The notes: generated by a model not told the origin, from the letters alone. DNA of 64,000 nucleotides from RYN-230 sp963782185 (GCA_963782185.1 CAWAJB010000012.1:50765-114764); one strand, 5' to 3'; numbered from the stretch's first letter, positions 44,552 through 53,391 are shown. Numbers and translations: made by a program.

Positions 44552-45438
44552 CTCATCTGGGGTGCCGGCGCCCGGCCGGCCCGGATTAAGCGGCGTTTGC
44601 GCGGCCTGCTGGAGTCGGTCAGGTGCTCGGGCCGCAACCCGAAGAACAGGGCCAGCATGACCAGCAGGTCGACGATGCCGATCAGTCCGCCGATGTAGGG
44701 ACCGGGACCGCCCAGCGAGGCCAGGTACCCGCAGAAGGCGAGGACCACGATCATCGCGCTCAGTGCCCGTGGCCGGCCGCTCTGGGCCAGCCGTTCCGGC
44801 ACCTCATACGGTGCGCGCTGGACGTAGTTGATCGTCGCCGCCTTCTCCTGGGCAATCTTGAGCCACAGGTCGTACAGTTCGGGCGCCTTGTCGCGAAGCA
44901 TGATCGCCTGCTCCGCCGGGGGCGTGTCCTGCGCCGTGTCGGGACGGTGGTCCATCTTGTCACCGATCCGTTCGTACACCTGGCTGGCGATCTGGTCGAT
45001 GTCCAGCGGGGGAGTGGTGCCGCCAGTCGGAGCGGTGGCCCCGGGGCCGGCCGCCCGGGCCGCGGACGGTGGCCGGCCCGCGGACGGTGCCGGGACCGCG
45101 ATTCCGGGTCCGGCCGATGGCGGGCCGGGTGGCGCGGCGGCCGCGTCCGGAGGCAGGATCGCACCCGGATCGGCGCTGCTGCCGGTGCCCGGGCTCGGGG
45201 CGGTGCCGGGGTGCGCCACCCCGAAACCGGGTAGCGGGATACGCGGGTGGCGGGTGCCTCGCGGACCCCGTCTGCCCGGCGTGCCTGGCGTGCCCGGCGT
45301 CCCTGGCGTCCCTGGCGTGCCCGGTGGGGGCTGCTCGGGAGCCCGGCCCAGCCCCGGACTGGGATCGGGCGTGCCGCTCAGGCCGGATCCTGGATCGGGC
45401 GGGTGGCCGGACTCGGCGGCGCCGTCATCGTCAGTCAC
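44548..45438 (-). CDS. Pro-rich membrane protein, DUF2335-like C-terminus
   Basis: A 296-residue protein. The first ~150 residues are Pro/Gly/Ala-rich and disordered, with five PGT triplets at ~40-55. A helical part (IDQIASQVYERIGDKMDH and LYDLWLKIAQEKAATINYV) precedes two membrane helices (~225-265). The layout resembles DUF2335-type membrane proteins, but the match is weak. The GTG start overlaps the stop of the 76-residue upstream gene (GTGA), so the two are coupled. Function is unknown. Confidence 0.65.
   Translation of the reverse strand: MTDDDGAAESGHPPDPGSGLSGTPDPSPGLGRAPEQPPPGTPGTPGTPGTPGTPGRRGPRGTRHPRIPLPGFGVAHPGTAPSPGTGSSADPGAILPPDAAAAPPGPPSAGPGIAVPAPSAGRPPSAARAAGPGATAPTGGTTPPLDIDQIASQVYERIGDKMDHRPDTAQDTPPAEQAIMLRDKAPELYDLWLKIAQEKAATINYVQRAPYEVPERLAQSGRPRALSAMIVVLAFCGYLASLGGPGPYIGGLIGIVDLLVMLALFFGLRPEHLTDSSRPRKRRLIRAGRAPAPQMS
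45274..45330 (-). repeat. 9-bp coding repeat (PGT tract)
   Basis: Five to six 9-bp units encode Pro-Gly-Thr in the Pro-rich membrane protein. Units differ only at third positions, so the repeat is kept at protein level or is recent. Confidence 0.75.
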
Positions 45439-45665
45439 GCGGAAACGTCCGCGCCATTCGCCCGGGTCGCGCGCATAACCGCTTCTGAATGCGCGTCCTC
45501 GATGGTTTTCGTGGCGAGCTGGAAGGGGCCTTCCAGGGGAACATTCCCGGGTTCCGGCATCTCGGCGCGGAGCGCCCTGTAGATGACAGCGCCAGTAATA
45601 TCAAAAAGCGTGGCGGCGCCAAAGGCAAAAGCGCGGAGCCGGCCCGCTGACCTGTCCGTTGGCAT
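45435..45665 (-). CDS. Small hypothetical protein with one hydrophobic segment
   Basis: A 76-residue protein from the ATG at 45665 (GGGAAAG upstream). A hydrophobic stretch (RLRAFAFGAATLFDITGAVI) may be a signal anchor; the rest is polar (FQLATKTIEDAHSEAVMRAT). It overlaps the start of the Pro-rich membrane protein by 4 bp, so the two are probably translated and act together. I do not recognise the family. Confidence 0.6.
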   Translation of the reverse strand: MPTDRSAGRLRAFAFGAATLFDITGAVIYRALRAEMPEPGNVPLEGPFQLATKTIEDAHSEAVMRATRANGADVSA

Positions 45666-45820
45666 ACGCGGTACTTTCCCGCTTCGGCGTGGCACAAAAC
45701 TGTTGCCCGATTCGGGCCTATCACCGGTATTACCCTTATAAGAGCGCGGATAGCCCGAAATATACGGCCCGCCGTCCAGCTCGCAGCCCGCGCCCCCCCG
45801 GTCAGTCCGCGGCCCGCCGG

Positions 45821-46717
45821 TCAGTCCGCGATGCCGCGCAGCGCCAGAACCCGGGCCGGGGACACCCGGACGATCAGCTCGCCGGGGACGGCGTTGCGGG
45901 CGCCATACTCCGACGCGCGGCCAGCGCCCATGTACCGGGCACCCAGCCTGGTTGCCACGGCCAGCAACTCCGCCGGGTCCTCGCTGATGACGGCGGTGCC
46001 CTCGACGAGCACGAACGAGAACGGCGGGACCGGGTCGTCCACGGAGATCATCACCCGGCCGTCCCGGGCCAGGTTGCGGCCGGCCACGGTGGTCGCGGCG
46101 GTGGTGAAGAGCACCTCAAAGTCGGCCGGCTTGCCGGACAGCTCGAACCACACCGGCTTGACGTGCGGACGCCCGTCGGCCCGCACGGTGGCCACCTGAG
46201 CAGTCCGGGTCCCGGCCATCAGGAAGTCCCAGATTTCCTCGGCTGTTTCGGCCCGCACCGGCCCGGCGGGCCCGTAGACGTCCAGGTAGCTGCCGCAGGC
46301 CCGGCCGGACGCGTAGCTGCTCGGTGGCAGGCTGGCGTACCACCCCCCGGCCGGGAACGGGCCCAGCCCGCAGCTGCCCGAGGCGCGGCCCGGATCGTAG
46401 AAGGCGGCATGACCCTCCACCGCGGACCTGGCCAGCGCGGAATGAGCCGCCGTCGGGCCGGCCTGGTGAATCCTGGCCCGCGCCGGGCCGGCCGGGCCGC
46501 CCCCGTCAATCGCGGCGGCGGCCCCGCCCGCGCCCGCGGCAGCAGCGGACCCGTCCGCGCGCGGCCGCGCCGCGCAGCTGCTTCCGGTCAACTTCACCGC
46601 AACGAAGACCATCACGAGGACGGTGACGACGCAGGTGACGACCCAGATGCGGTTGCTGCTGCGGGGCCGGCGCGGACCCGGGGCCCGATCGGCGGCGTGA
46701 GCTAAGTGCATGAGCAC
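45821..46717 (-). CDS. Chimeric ORF: expansin-like N-terminus fused to PPOX domain
   Basis: A 298-residue frame joins two unrelated families. Residues 1-~153 are the anchor (IWVVTCVVTVLVMVFVAVKL), an Ala/Gly linker and the first half of an expansin/RlpA double-psi barrel (HAAFYDPGRASGSCGLGPFP, GRACGSYLDVYGP). At about residue 153 the barrel is cut off and an F420/FMN-type PPOX split barrel begins (MAGTRTAQVATVRADGRPHV, GRNLARDGRVMISVDD, YMGAGRASEYGARNAVPGEL), complete to the end. PPOX proteins are cytosolic, so an exported fusion is unlikely to work. The PPOX part might be expressed from the internal GTG (46258) or ATG (46219). Confidence 0.72.
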   Translation of the reverse strand: MLMHLAHAADRAPGPRRPRSSNRIWVVTCVVTVLVMVFVAVKLTGSSCAARPRADGSAAAAGAGGAAAAIDGGGPAGPARARIHQAGPTAAHSALARSAVEGHAAFYDPGRASGSCGLGPFPAGGWYASLPPSSYASGRACGSYLDVYGPAGPVRAETAEEIWDFLMAGTRTAQVATVRADGRPHVKPVWFELSGKPADFEVLFTTAATTVAGRNLARDGRVMISVDDPVPPFSFVLVEGTAVISEDPAELLAVATRLGARYMGAGRASEYGARNAVPGELIVRVSPARVLALRGIAD

Positions 46718-46850
46718 ACAGGCTTACCGAACGAGGCTTTCCGATTACGTTAAGTAATCGAAGAGTTACCTGTCCGCCGGGCCGGGATCCGGGCGGCGGC
46801 CAGCCGTCTCAGCGGGGCCTCCACAGCGCGATAACGCTCCCGCGGGTGAG

Positions 46851-47095
46851 TCAGGTCAGGTCAGGTCAGGTCAGGTCCGGCGAGGTCAGGGTGAGCCAGG
46901 TCCGGCCGGGCGAGGTCAGGGTGAGCCAGGTCCGGCCGGGCGAGGTCAGGAGTGAGCCAGGTCCGGCCGGGCGAGGTCAGGGGCAGTCAGGTCCGGGTGA
47001 GGCAGGTCGGGGCCAGCCAGGTCCGGGTGAGGCAGGTCGGGGCCAGCCAGGTCCGGGTGAGGCAGGTCGGGGCCAGCCAGGTCCGGGCCGGCCAG
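46851..47095. repeat. Nested tandem repeats (5-bp and two 30-bp families)
   Basis: TCAGG runs five times at 46851-46875. A first 30-bp unit (GTGAGCCAGGTCCGGCCGGG then CGAGGTCAGG) repeats at 46891, 46921 and 46952, the last after one inserted A. A second 30-bp unit (GTCCGGGTGAGGCAGGTCGG then GGCCAGCCAG) repeats at 46991, 47021 and 47051. The second family encodes the C-terminal tail of the DMT permease on the minus strand. Confidence 0.88.
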
Positions 47096-48076
47096 GTTCG
47101 GGCTCGGCTGAGTCAGGTCCGGCCCGGCCAGGCCAGGCGGGGTGTCCGCGACCGCCGCCGGGTGGCGCGGCCGGTGCTGCTCACGCTCACGGTGCAGCAG
47201 GTGCTCGCCGGGCACGTGGTACTGGCGCAGGCCCGCGAGGGCCGGCGCCCGGGCGACCAGGATCACCCCGCCGACCAGCGCCAGCAGCCCTGCCACCTGA
47301 AGCGCGATGAACAGGGGCGAGGCGGGGACCTTCTCGCGGAAGGCCACGACGCCGAGCGCGATCCCGGCCACGGGCTCCGCGGCCGTGATCCCCGGCAGCG
47401 AGGCGTGCAGCGGGGCCGAGTTGAACGCGCTCTGCATCAGCCACAGGGCGATGGCGCCCACCGCGATCAGGGAGTAGGCCGGCCAGGTGGACAGCAGATC
47501 GGTCAGCTCGTGCACGCTGCCCAGGGACCGCACGGTGAGCCGGGTCAGCGCGTCCTGGGCGCCCAGGACCAGGCCGGCCGCCGTCCCGGTCAGCAGGCCG
47601 CGAAGGTCACCGTGGCGGCGCCGCCCGGCGATGGCGAACCCGGCTGCCGCGGCGGCGATGACCGCCCCGGCGTACGGCCAGTACGCGGGGGAGCCCACCG
47701 AGTCCTGTACCGAGGTCACCGACCGGGCCACGGACAGGGCGCTCACCCCGGCCAGCAGGATCACCGCCCCGACCAGCTCACGGGCCCGCACCCGCTGCCC
47801 GGATAGCCGCCCGGCGAAGACCAGCGCGACCAGCAGGTTGGTGGCCAGCAGCGGCTCGGAGAGGGCCAGGACCATATGGCCGATGACCAGGCCGGACAGG
47901 AGCATCCCCGCGATCATGAGGCCGAGGCCGGCCAGCCAGCGCCGCTGCCGCAGCAGGTCGGCCACCAGACGCGGGCGCAGGAACTCCGCCTGCGGGACGC
48001 GCTGCGCCGCGTCCTGCTGCAGCACGAAACCGGTGCCCAGCAGTACCGCTGCTATCGCGCCGATGAAGTACCACAC
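46946..48076 (-). CDS. DMT-superfamily permease with repeat-encoded tail
   Basis: A 376-residue protein. Residues 1-~280 are a drug/metabolite-type permease with nine to ten helices (start MWYFIGAIAAVLLGTGFVLQ; later ALHLMQ-like and VVAFREKVPASPLFIALQVA motifs). The last ~95 residues are hydrophilic and end in alternating AGPDL/PHPDL pentapeptides encoded by the 30-bp repeats. The tail is probably an extension of the reading frame into a repeat array after loss of the original stop. A GTG start and no Shine-Dalgarno sequence are evident. Substrate unknown. Confidence 0.75.
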   Translation of the reverse strand: MWYFIGAIAAVLLGTGFVLQQDAAQRVPQAEFLRPRLVADLLRQRRWLAGLGLMIAGMLLSGLVIGHMVLALSEPLLATNLLVALVFAGRLSGQRVRARELVGAVILLAGVSALSVARSVTSVQDSVGSPAYWPYAGAVIAAAAAGFAIAGRRRHGDLRGLLTGTAAGLVLGAQDALTRLTVRSLGSVHELTDLLSTWPAYSLIAVGAIALWLMQSAFNSAPLHASLPGITAAEPVAGIALGVVAFREKVPASPLFIALQVAGLLALVGGVILVARAPALAGLRQYHVPGEHLLHREREQHRPRHPAAVADTPPGLAGPDLTQPSPNLAGPDLAGPDLPHPDLAGPDLPHPDLAGPDLPHPDLTAPDLARPDLAHS

Positions 48077-48250
48077 AGGCCGCGGATTACCCCCGTCAGC
48101 TCGATATCACCCGAAGATCCGGCCACAATTTGGCCACATCACGGGCCGGCTGTCCGGCGGGCTCCCGCACAGGCCCATTCAGCGGCCTCACGTCCAGGCC
48201 CCTTCACCGGCCTAAACGTCCAGGCCAGCCAGCCCGTTCCCCGGGCCGGC

Positions 48251-49726
48251 TCAGATCTGCTTCCAGGCCTCGGTCAGCACGCTGCGGAGAATCTGCTCCA
48301 TCTCGGTGAAGTGCTCGGGACCGCAGGTCAGGGGCGGCGCGAGCTGGATCACGGGATCGCCGCGGTCGTCGGCGCGGCAGACCAGGCCGGCGTCGAACAG
48401 GGCCTGGGACAGGAAGTGGCGGAGCAGCCGCTCTGACTCCTCGTCGCTGAACGTCTCCCGGGTGGCCTTGTCCTTGACCAGCTCGATGCCGTAGAAGTAG
48501 CCGTCCCCCCGCACGTCACCGACGATCGGCAGGTCGGACAGCTTCTCCAGGCTGCCGCGGAACCCCGCCTCGTTGGACCGTACGTTGTCCAGCAGGTTTT
48601 CCTTCTCGAACACGTCGAGGTTGGCCAGGGCGACCGCGCAGGACACCGGGTGGCCGGCGAACGTCACGCCGTGCAGGAACGTGGTGCTGCCCTCGCTGAA
48701 CGGCTCCATCAGCCGGTCGCTGACCATCATGCCGCCGAGCGGCGCGTACCCGGAGGTCACTCCCTTGGCGAACGTGATGATGTCCGGCTGGTACCCGTAG
48801 CGCTGCGAGCCGAAGTAGTGGCCCAGCCGGCCGAACGCGCAGATGACCTCGTCGGATACCAGCAGCACGCCGTACTGGTCGCAGATTGCCCGGACCCGGG
48901 CGAAATAGCCGGGTGGGGGAGGGAAGCAGCCGCCTGAGTTCTGCACCGGCTCGAGGTAGACCGCGGCCACGGACTCCGGGCCCTCGCGCAGGATGGCCCG
49001 CTCGATCTCGTCCGCGGCCCACAGGCCGAACGCGGCCAGGTCGCCGGACACGAACTGCGGCGCGCGGTAGAAGTTGGTGTTCGGAATGCGCACCCCGCCT
49101 GCGGGCAGCGGCTCGAACGGCTCCTTGATCGAGGGCAGCCCGGTGATGGCCAGCGCCCCCATGGAGGTGCCGTGATAGGCGATCTCCCGGCTGAGCACCT
49201 TGTACCGGGCCGGCTCGCCGATCGTCTTGAAGTACTGCTTGGCCAGCTTCCAGGCGGACTCCACCGCCTCCGAGCCGCTGGTCGTGAAGAACACCCGGTT
49301 CAGGTCGCCGGGGGCCAGCCCGGCCAGCCGTTCGGCCAGCTCGACCGCGCGCGGGTGAGCGTAGGACCAGAGCGGGAAGTAGGCCAGCTCGGCCGCCTGC
49401 CGGGCGCCGGCCTCGGCGACTTCCCTGCGGCCGTGCCCGATCTGGCTGACGAACAGGCCGGACAGCCCGTCCAGGTAGCGCTTGCCCTTCTGGTCGTACA
49501 CGTACTGGCCCTCGCCGCGCACGATCACCGGCATATCGGCGTCGGCATAGGCCGACATCCGGGTGAAGTGCAGCCACAGGTGGCGCCGCGCAGTCTCCTG
49601 GAGAGCCAGGTCGGCCGGGCCGCCGGAGCCGAGGGCGCCGTCCGTGACGCCGGCGGAGCCGATCGGGTCGGGTCCCCCGTGCGGGACGCCGGCCCGGCTG
49701 CGATACGGGTCGCTTGGCGTGGTCAT
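48251..49726 (-). CDS. Class III aminotransferase (putrescine/polyamine type)
   Basis: A 491-residue PLP enzyme of the omega-aminotransferase class. It has VLLVSDEVICAFGRLGHYFG with the cofactor Asp, Lys321 in TFAKGVTSGYAPLGG as the Schiff-base lysine, and HGVTFAGHPVSCAVALANLD. Such enzymes pass the terminal amino group of putrescine, GABA or related amines to pyruvate or 2-oxoglutarate. Neighbours (aldehyde dehydrogenase, Pot transporter, FAD amine oxidoreductase) make polyamine or 4-aminobutyraldehyde metabolism likely. The start overlaps the Lrp gene stop (ATGA), so the regulator and enzyme form one operon. Confidence 0.9.
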   Translation of the reverse strand: MTTPSDPYRSRAGVPHGGPDPIGSAGVTDGALGSGGPADLALQETARRHLWLHFTRMSAYADADMPVIVRGEGQYVYDQKGKRYLDGLSGLFVSQIGHGRREVAEAGARQAAELAYFPLWSYAHPRAVELAERLAGLAPGDLNRVFFTTSGSEAVESAWKLAKQYFKTIGEPARYKVLSREIAYHGTSMGALAITGLPSIKEPFEPLPAGGVRIPNTNFYRAPQFVSGDLAAFGLWAADEIERAILREGPESVAAVYLEPVQNSGGCFPPPPGYFARVRAICDQYGVLLVSDEVICAFGRLGHYFGSQRYGYQPDIITFAKGVTSGYAPLGGMMVSDRLMEPFSEGSTTFLHGVTFAGHPVSCAVALANLDVFEKENLLDNVRSNEAGFRGSLEKLSDLPIVGDVRGDGYFYGIELVKDKATRETFSDEESERLLRHFLSQALFDAGLVCRADDRGDPVIQLAPPLTCGPEHFTEMEQILRSVLTEAWKQI

Positions 49727-50268
49727 CTGGTCCCCCAGCCGTAGGTCTGCTTGCGGAGCTTCAGGTACACGAACGTCTCGGTGCTGGTCACGCGGGGCAC
49801 CCCGCGCACGCGGCTCAGGATCTCCAGGAGGTGGCTGTCGTCCTCGCAGACCACCTCGACCAGCAGGTCGAACGATCCCGAGGTGATCACCACGTAGTCG
49901 ATCTCATCCATGGCGGCCAGCTCATCGGCGACCTGCTCCAGGTCCCCGCCACACTTGATGCCAATCATCGTCTGCCGGCTGAACCCGAGCATCAGCGGGT
50001 CGGTTACCGCGACGATCTGCATGACGCCTGCGTCCACCAGGCGCTGTACCCGCTGCCGGACGGCGGCCTCGGACAGGCCGACCGCCTTGCCGATGGCCGC
50101 GTATGAGCGGCGGCCATCCTCCTGGAGCTGCTCGATGATCTGCTTGGAGAAGCGGTCCAGCACGGCACCGGGGGAGCCCCGGGCCGCAGAGCGGCCGTTC
50201 CGGCCAGCCGGAGCAGGCTCCCCGCTCGGACCGCCCGGGATCGCGGGCGTCGCGGGGGTGTGCGCCAT
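49723..50268 (-). CDS. Lrp/AsnC family regulator of the polyamine cluster
   Basis: About 181 residues from the ATG at 50268, with AAGGAGG 5 bp upstream. A ~38-residue Pro/Gly-rich tail precedes the winged helix (LQEDGRRSYAAIGKAVGLSE and AAVRQRVQRLVDAGVM) and a RAM ligand-binding domain (YVVITSGSFDLLVEVVCEDD). It is transcribed divergently from the aldehyde dehydrogenase and in an operon with the transaminase, so it probably controls both in response to an amine or amino acid. Confidence 0.92.
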   Translation of the reverse strand: MAHTPATPAIPGGPSGEPAPAGRNGRSAARGSPGAVLDRFSKQIIEQLQEDGRRSYAAIGKAVGLSEAAVRQRVQRLVDAGVMQIVAVTDPLMLGFSRQTMIGIKCGGDLEQVADELAAMDEIDYVVITSGSFDLLVEVVCEDDSHLLEILSRVRGVPRVTSTETFVYLKLRKQTYGWGTR

Positions 50269-50462
50269 GCGGTCCTCCTTCGCAAGCAATGGTGTCACGC
50301 TCGGCCCGCTTGTCAACTGATTTCGTTGCAATGCATGGTATATGCAACGGATTCGCTTGTTCGCGAAAGATTTTTCTGCGAGTGTCGGATCCAGTGGTGG
50401 CTGCTGGAGACGCCGAGAACGCCGGCACGGTGGCCGGGAACCTCGCCCTGAGGAGGCGGACC
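50269..50462. promoter_or_regulatory. Divergent promoter region, lrp and aldehyde dehydrogenase
   Basis: A 194-bp AT-richer region. CGTTGCA (50324-50330) and TGCAACG (50343-50349) form an inverted repeat with a 12-bp spacer. The word ACTGATTTCGTTG (50316-50328) recurs almost exactly before the pot operon (51971-51983). Both are candidate Lrp-type binding sites. Confidence 0.55.
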
Positions 50463-51920
50463 TTGACAGCGACCATGCAGCCCGGCGCCAGCGTGGCGGA
50501 GCTGAAGAACTTCGTCAACGGCGAATTCGTGACGGCCTCGTCGGGCCGCACCAGCGAGGTCGCCGACCCCAGCACCGGGGAGGCCTACGCGCTCGCGCCG
50601 GTGTCCGGGCCGCAGGACGTGGACGCGGCGCTGCGCAGCGCCGAGGCGGCCCGCGGGGCCTGGCGCGACGCCACCCCGGCGCAGCGCAGCCTCGCGCTGC
50701 TCAAGATCGCTGACGCCGTCGAGGAGCGGGCCGCCGACCTGGTGGAGGCCGAGTGCCGGAACACCGGGAAGCCGGTCGCCATGACCCTGGCTGAGGAACT
50801 CCCCCCGTGCGTGGACGAGCTCCGCTTCTTCGCGGGCGCCGCGCGCATCCTGCAGGGGACCGCGGCGGGAGAGTACATGGCCGGGCACACCTCGATGATC
50901 CGGCGTGAGCCCGTGGGCGTCTGCGCCCAGGTGACGCCCTGGAACTACCCGCTGATGATGGCGATCTGGAAGATCGCGCCCGCCCTGGCCGCGGGCAACA
51001 CCGTGGTGCTCAAGCCCTCGGACACCACCCCCGTGTCCACGCTCATGCTGGCCGCGATCGCCGCCGCGCACCTGCCGCCGGGCGTGCTCAACGTGGTCTG
51101 CGGCGACGCCGGCACGGGCCAGGCGCTGGTCAGCCACGACATCCCGCAGATGGTGTCGATCACCGGGTCGGTCCGGGCCGGCATCCAGGTGGCCCTGGCC
51201 GCCGCGGCCGGGCTCAAGCGGGTCCACCTCGAGCTGGGCGGGAAGGCGCCGGTCGTGGTCTTCGACGACGCGGACGTGGCGCGCGCCGCGGAGGGCATCG
51301 CCGGGGCCGGCTTCTACAACGCGGGCCAGGACTGCACCGCGGCGACGCGGGTGCTGGCCGGCCCGCGGATCGCCGCGGACCTGACCGACGCCCTCGCCGA
51401 GCAGGCCCGGGGCACCAGGACCGGCGGGCTGGATGTGCCCGACGCCGACTACGGCCCGCTGAACAACCCGGCGCAGCTGGCCCGGGTCGAGGGATTCCTG
51501 CGCCGCGGCCCGGCGCACGCCGAGGTGGTCGCCGGCGGCCACCGGGTGGGGGAGCGGGGCTACTGCTTCGCGCCCACCGTGGTCAGCGGGCTGCGCCAGG
51601 ACGACGAGATGATCCAGGAAGAGATCTTCGGCCCGGTGATCACCGTGCAGCAGTTCGGCGACGAGGACGAGGCGGTCCGCTGGGCGAACGGGGTCAAGTA
51701 CGGGCTGGCCGCGAGCGTGTGGACGCGGGACCACGGGCGGGCGATGCGGCTGGCCCGGCTGCTGGACTTCGGTGCGGTCTGGATCAATACGCACATCCCG
51801 TTCGCGTCCGAGATGCCGCACGGCGGATTCAAGCATTCCGGGTACGGCAAGGACCTGTCGATGTACGGGTTCGAGGATTACACCCGGATCAAGCACGTGA
51901 TGAGCTACCTGGGCGAGTGA
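50463..51920 (+). CDS. Gamma-aminobutyraldehyde dehydrogenase-like ALDH
   Basis: A 485-residue NAD(P)-dependent aldehyde dehydrogenase. I chose the TTG at 50463 because AGGAGG ends 6 bp upstream; the ATG four codons later is too far from it. Catalytic residues are Glu257 (HLELGGK) and Cys291 (NAGQDCTAATR), with NAD-binding TPWNYPLMMAIWKIAPALAAGNT and the cis-motif EEIFGPV. The close fit to 4-aminobutyraldehyde or betaine-aldehyde type ALDHs, together with the transaminase opposite, suggests oxidation of 4-aminobutanal to GABA in putrescine degradation. Confidence 0.92.
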   Translation: MTATMQPGASVAELKNFVNGEFVTASSGRTSEVADPSTGEAYALAPVSGPQDVDAALRSAEAARGAWRDATPAQRSLALLKIADAVEERAADLVEAECRNTGKPVAMTLAEELPPCVDELRFFAGAARILQGTAAGEYMAGHTSMIRREPVGVCAQVTPWNYPLMMAIWKIAPALAAGNTVVLKPSDTTPVSTLMLAAIAAAHLPPGVLNVVCGDAGTGQALVSHDIPQMVSITGSVRAGIQVALAAAAGLKRVHLELGGKAPVVVFDDADVARAAEGIAGAGFYNAGQDCTAATRVLAGPRIAADLTDALAEQARGTRTGGLDVPDADYGPLNNPAQLARVEGFLRRGPAHAEVVAGGHRVGERGYCFAPTVVSGLRQDDEMIQEEIFGPVITVQQFGDEDEAVRWANGVKYGLAASVWTRDHGRAMRLARLLDFGAVWINTHIPFASEMPHGGFKHSGYGKDLSMYGFEDYTRIKHVMSYLGE

Positions 51921-51942
51921 CCCGATCGCGCGGCTGTAAACC

Positions 51943-51983
51943 GAATCGGTTGCGATTGAGATTCGCGACGACTGATTCGGTTG
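51943..51983. promoter_or_regulatory. Repeated GATTCGGTTG motifs upstream of the pot operon
   Basis: GAATCGGTTG (51943) and GATTCGGTTG (51974) are direct repeats 31 bp apart, about three helical turns. The second sits in ACTGATTCGGTTG, matching 11 of 13 bases of the word before the aldehyde dehydrogenase. A common regulator, probably the Lrp protein, is inferred. Confidence 0.5.
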
Positions 51984-52145
51984 ATTTTGGACAATCTGTC
52001 TGCCAGGATCGGGTCCACTCGCCGCATAGGTGCCTTTTGACCTGGTAGGTGGCTCACTGACCGGCCGGAGCGCGACGCCGCGCACCGCTCATGCGCAGGT
52101 GCTGGGAGCGCGTCACCCAGGGACCCGAGACGAGGGATTGCTCCT

Positions 52146-52178
52146 GATATGACCGACACCGGATATGACCGACACTGA
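52146..52178 (+). repeat. Duplicated start region with out-of-frame mini-ORF
   Basis: GATATGACCGACAC occurs twice (52146-52159 and 52162-52175). The first ATG (52149) opens a 9-codon frame, MTDTGYDRH, that ends inside the true PotA start region. The second ATG (52165) is the PotA start. The mini-ORF could tune translation or simply be a duplication scar. Confidence 0.6.
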
Positions 52179-53328
52179 CGCGTCCGCGCAGGACGTGCCG
52201 GCGGCTGGCCCGGCGGAGCCGGCCGGCACGGCCGGCGTGCCCGCCATCGGGCTGGACGGGGTGGCCAAGGAATTTCACTCCCGGGGTGAGGTGATCGCCG
52301 CGGTCCGCGGCATCGACCTGACCATCCGCAAGGGTGAGTTCTTTTCCATGCTCGGCCCGTCGGGCTGCGGCAAGACCACCACGATGCGGATGATCGCGGG
52401 CTTCGAGGAGCCCACCCGCGGCACGGTGCGGCTGGACGGCCGCGACGTCACCGGGGCCCCGCCGAACAAGCGCGACGTGAACATGGTGTTCCAGTCCTAC
52501 GCGCTGTTCCCGCATATGAGCGTGTTCGAGAACGTGGCCTTCGGGCTGCGGCGCAAGAGCGTGCCCAAGCAGAAGATCAGCGTCCAGGTCGGCGAGATGC
52601 TCGAGATCGTCGACCTGACCGGCCGCGAGCAGCGCCGGCCCCGGGAACTGTCCGGCGGCCAGCAGCAGCGTGTCGCGCTGGCCCGGGCACTGGTCAACCA
52701 CCCGAAGGCCCTGCTGCTGGACGAGCCGCTCGGGGCCCTGGACCTCAAGCTCCGGCAGGCCATGCAGGTCGAGCTCAAGCGCATCCAGCGTGAGGTCGGC
52801 ATCACGTTCGTCTACGTGACGCATGACCAGAACGAGGCGCTCACCATGTCGGACCGCATCGCGGTGATGAATGACGGCGTGATCGAGCACCTCGGGCCGC
52901 CGCGGGAGATCTATGAGCACCCCGCGACGCGCTTCGTTGCGGGATTTATCGGGACGTCCAACCTGCTGACCGGGACCCTGGCGCGGGTCACCGGCGGCCA
53001 GGGCGTCATCGAGGTGAGCCCGGACGAGCAGATCATCGTGCCGCCCGGGCGGTCCGCGCTGGAGCCCGGCCACGAGGTCGAGCTCACCGTGCGGCCGGAG
53101 AAGATCGAGCTCGGCGCCGGGCCGGGCCGGGCGGGAGGCTGCGCGCTGCGCGGCACGGTCACCGAGGTGGTCTACCTGGGTACTTCCACGAGTTTCTCGG
53201 TTCACACCACGACCGGGGCGGACGTCGTCGTCTTCCAGCAGAACTCAGCCTCGGCGGCCGCCCCGGTCAGCCGGGGCGACGAGGTCTGGCTGACCTGGGA
53301 TTCGCAGCACTCGTATCCGATTGGCTAA
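52165..53328 (+). CDS. potA: Polyamine ABC transporter ATPase (PotA)
   Basis: A 387-residue ATPase of the spermidine/putrescine importer. Walker A GPSGCGKTTTM (~69-79), Q-loop FQSYALFPHM, signature LSGGQQQRVALARAL, Walker B ALLLDEPLGALD, H-loop THDQNEAL. A C-terminal TOBE domain (~280-375) contains LTVRPEKIELG. A ~30-residue Ala/Pro-rich N-terminal extension is added. It is the first gene of the pot operon, followed by the binding protein, two permeases and a second binding protein. Confidence 0.93.
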   Translation: MTDTDASAQDVPAAGPAEPAGTAGVPAIGLDGVAKEFHSRGEVIAAVRGIDLTIRKGEFFSMLGPSGCGKTTTMRMIAGFEEPTRGTVRLDGRDVTGAPPNKRDVNMVFQSYALFPHMSVFENVAFGLRRKSVPKQKISVQVGEMLEIVDLTGREQRRPRELSGGQQQRVALARALVNHPKALLLDEPLGALDLKLRQAMQVELKRIQREVGITFVYVTHDQNEALTMSDRIAVMNDGVIEHLGPPREIYEHPATRFVAGFIGTSNLLTGTLARVTGGQGVIEVSPDEQIIVPPGRSALEPGHEVELTVRPEKIELGAGPGRAGGCALRGTVTEVVYLGTSTSFSVHTTTGADVVVFQQNSASAAAPVSRGDEVWLTWDSQHSYPIG

Positions 53329-53391
53329 CCGCCCGCGCCCGGCGTGCCCCCGCACGCCCGGCCAGCGTGAGGCGTGGGACAGGAGGCACCG

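Noticed and set aside
46851..47095. Tandem 30-bp repeats considered as a CRISPR array
   Set aside because: The units are contiguous without unique spacers and there are no cas genes.
46846..47806. Plus-strand frames rich in repeated SQVRPGEV-like words
   Set aside because: They are translations of the repeat array and the antisense of the DMT permease.
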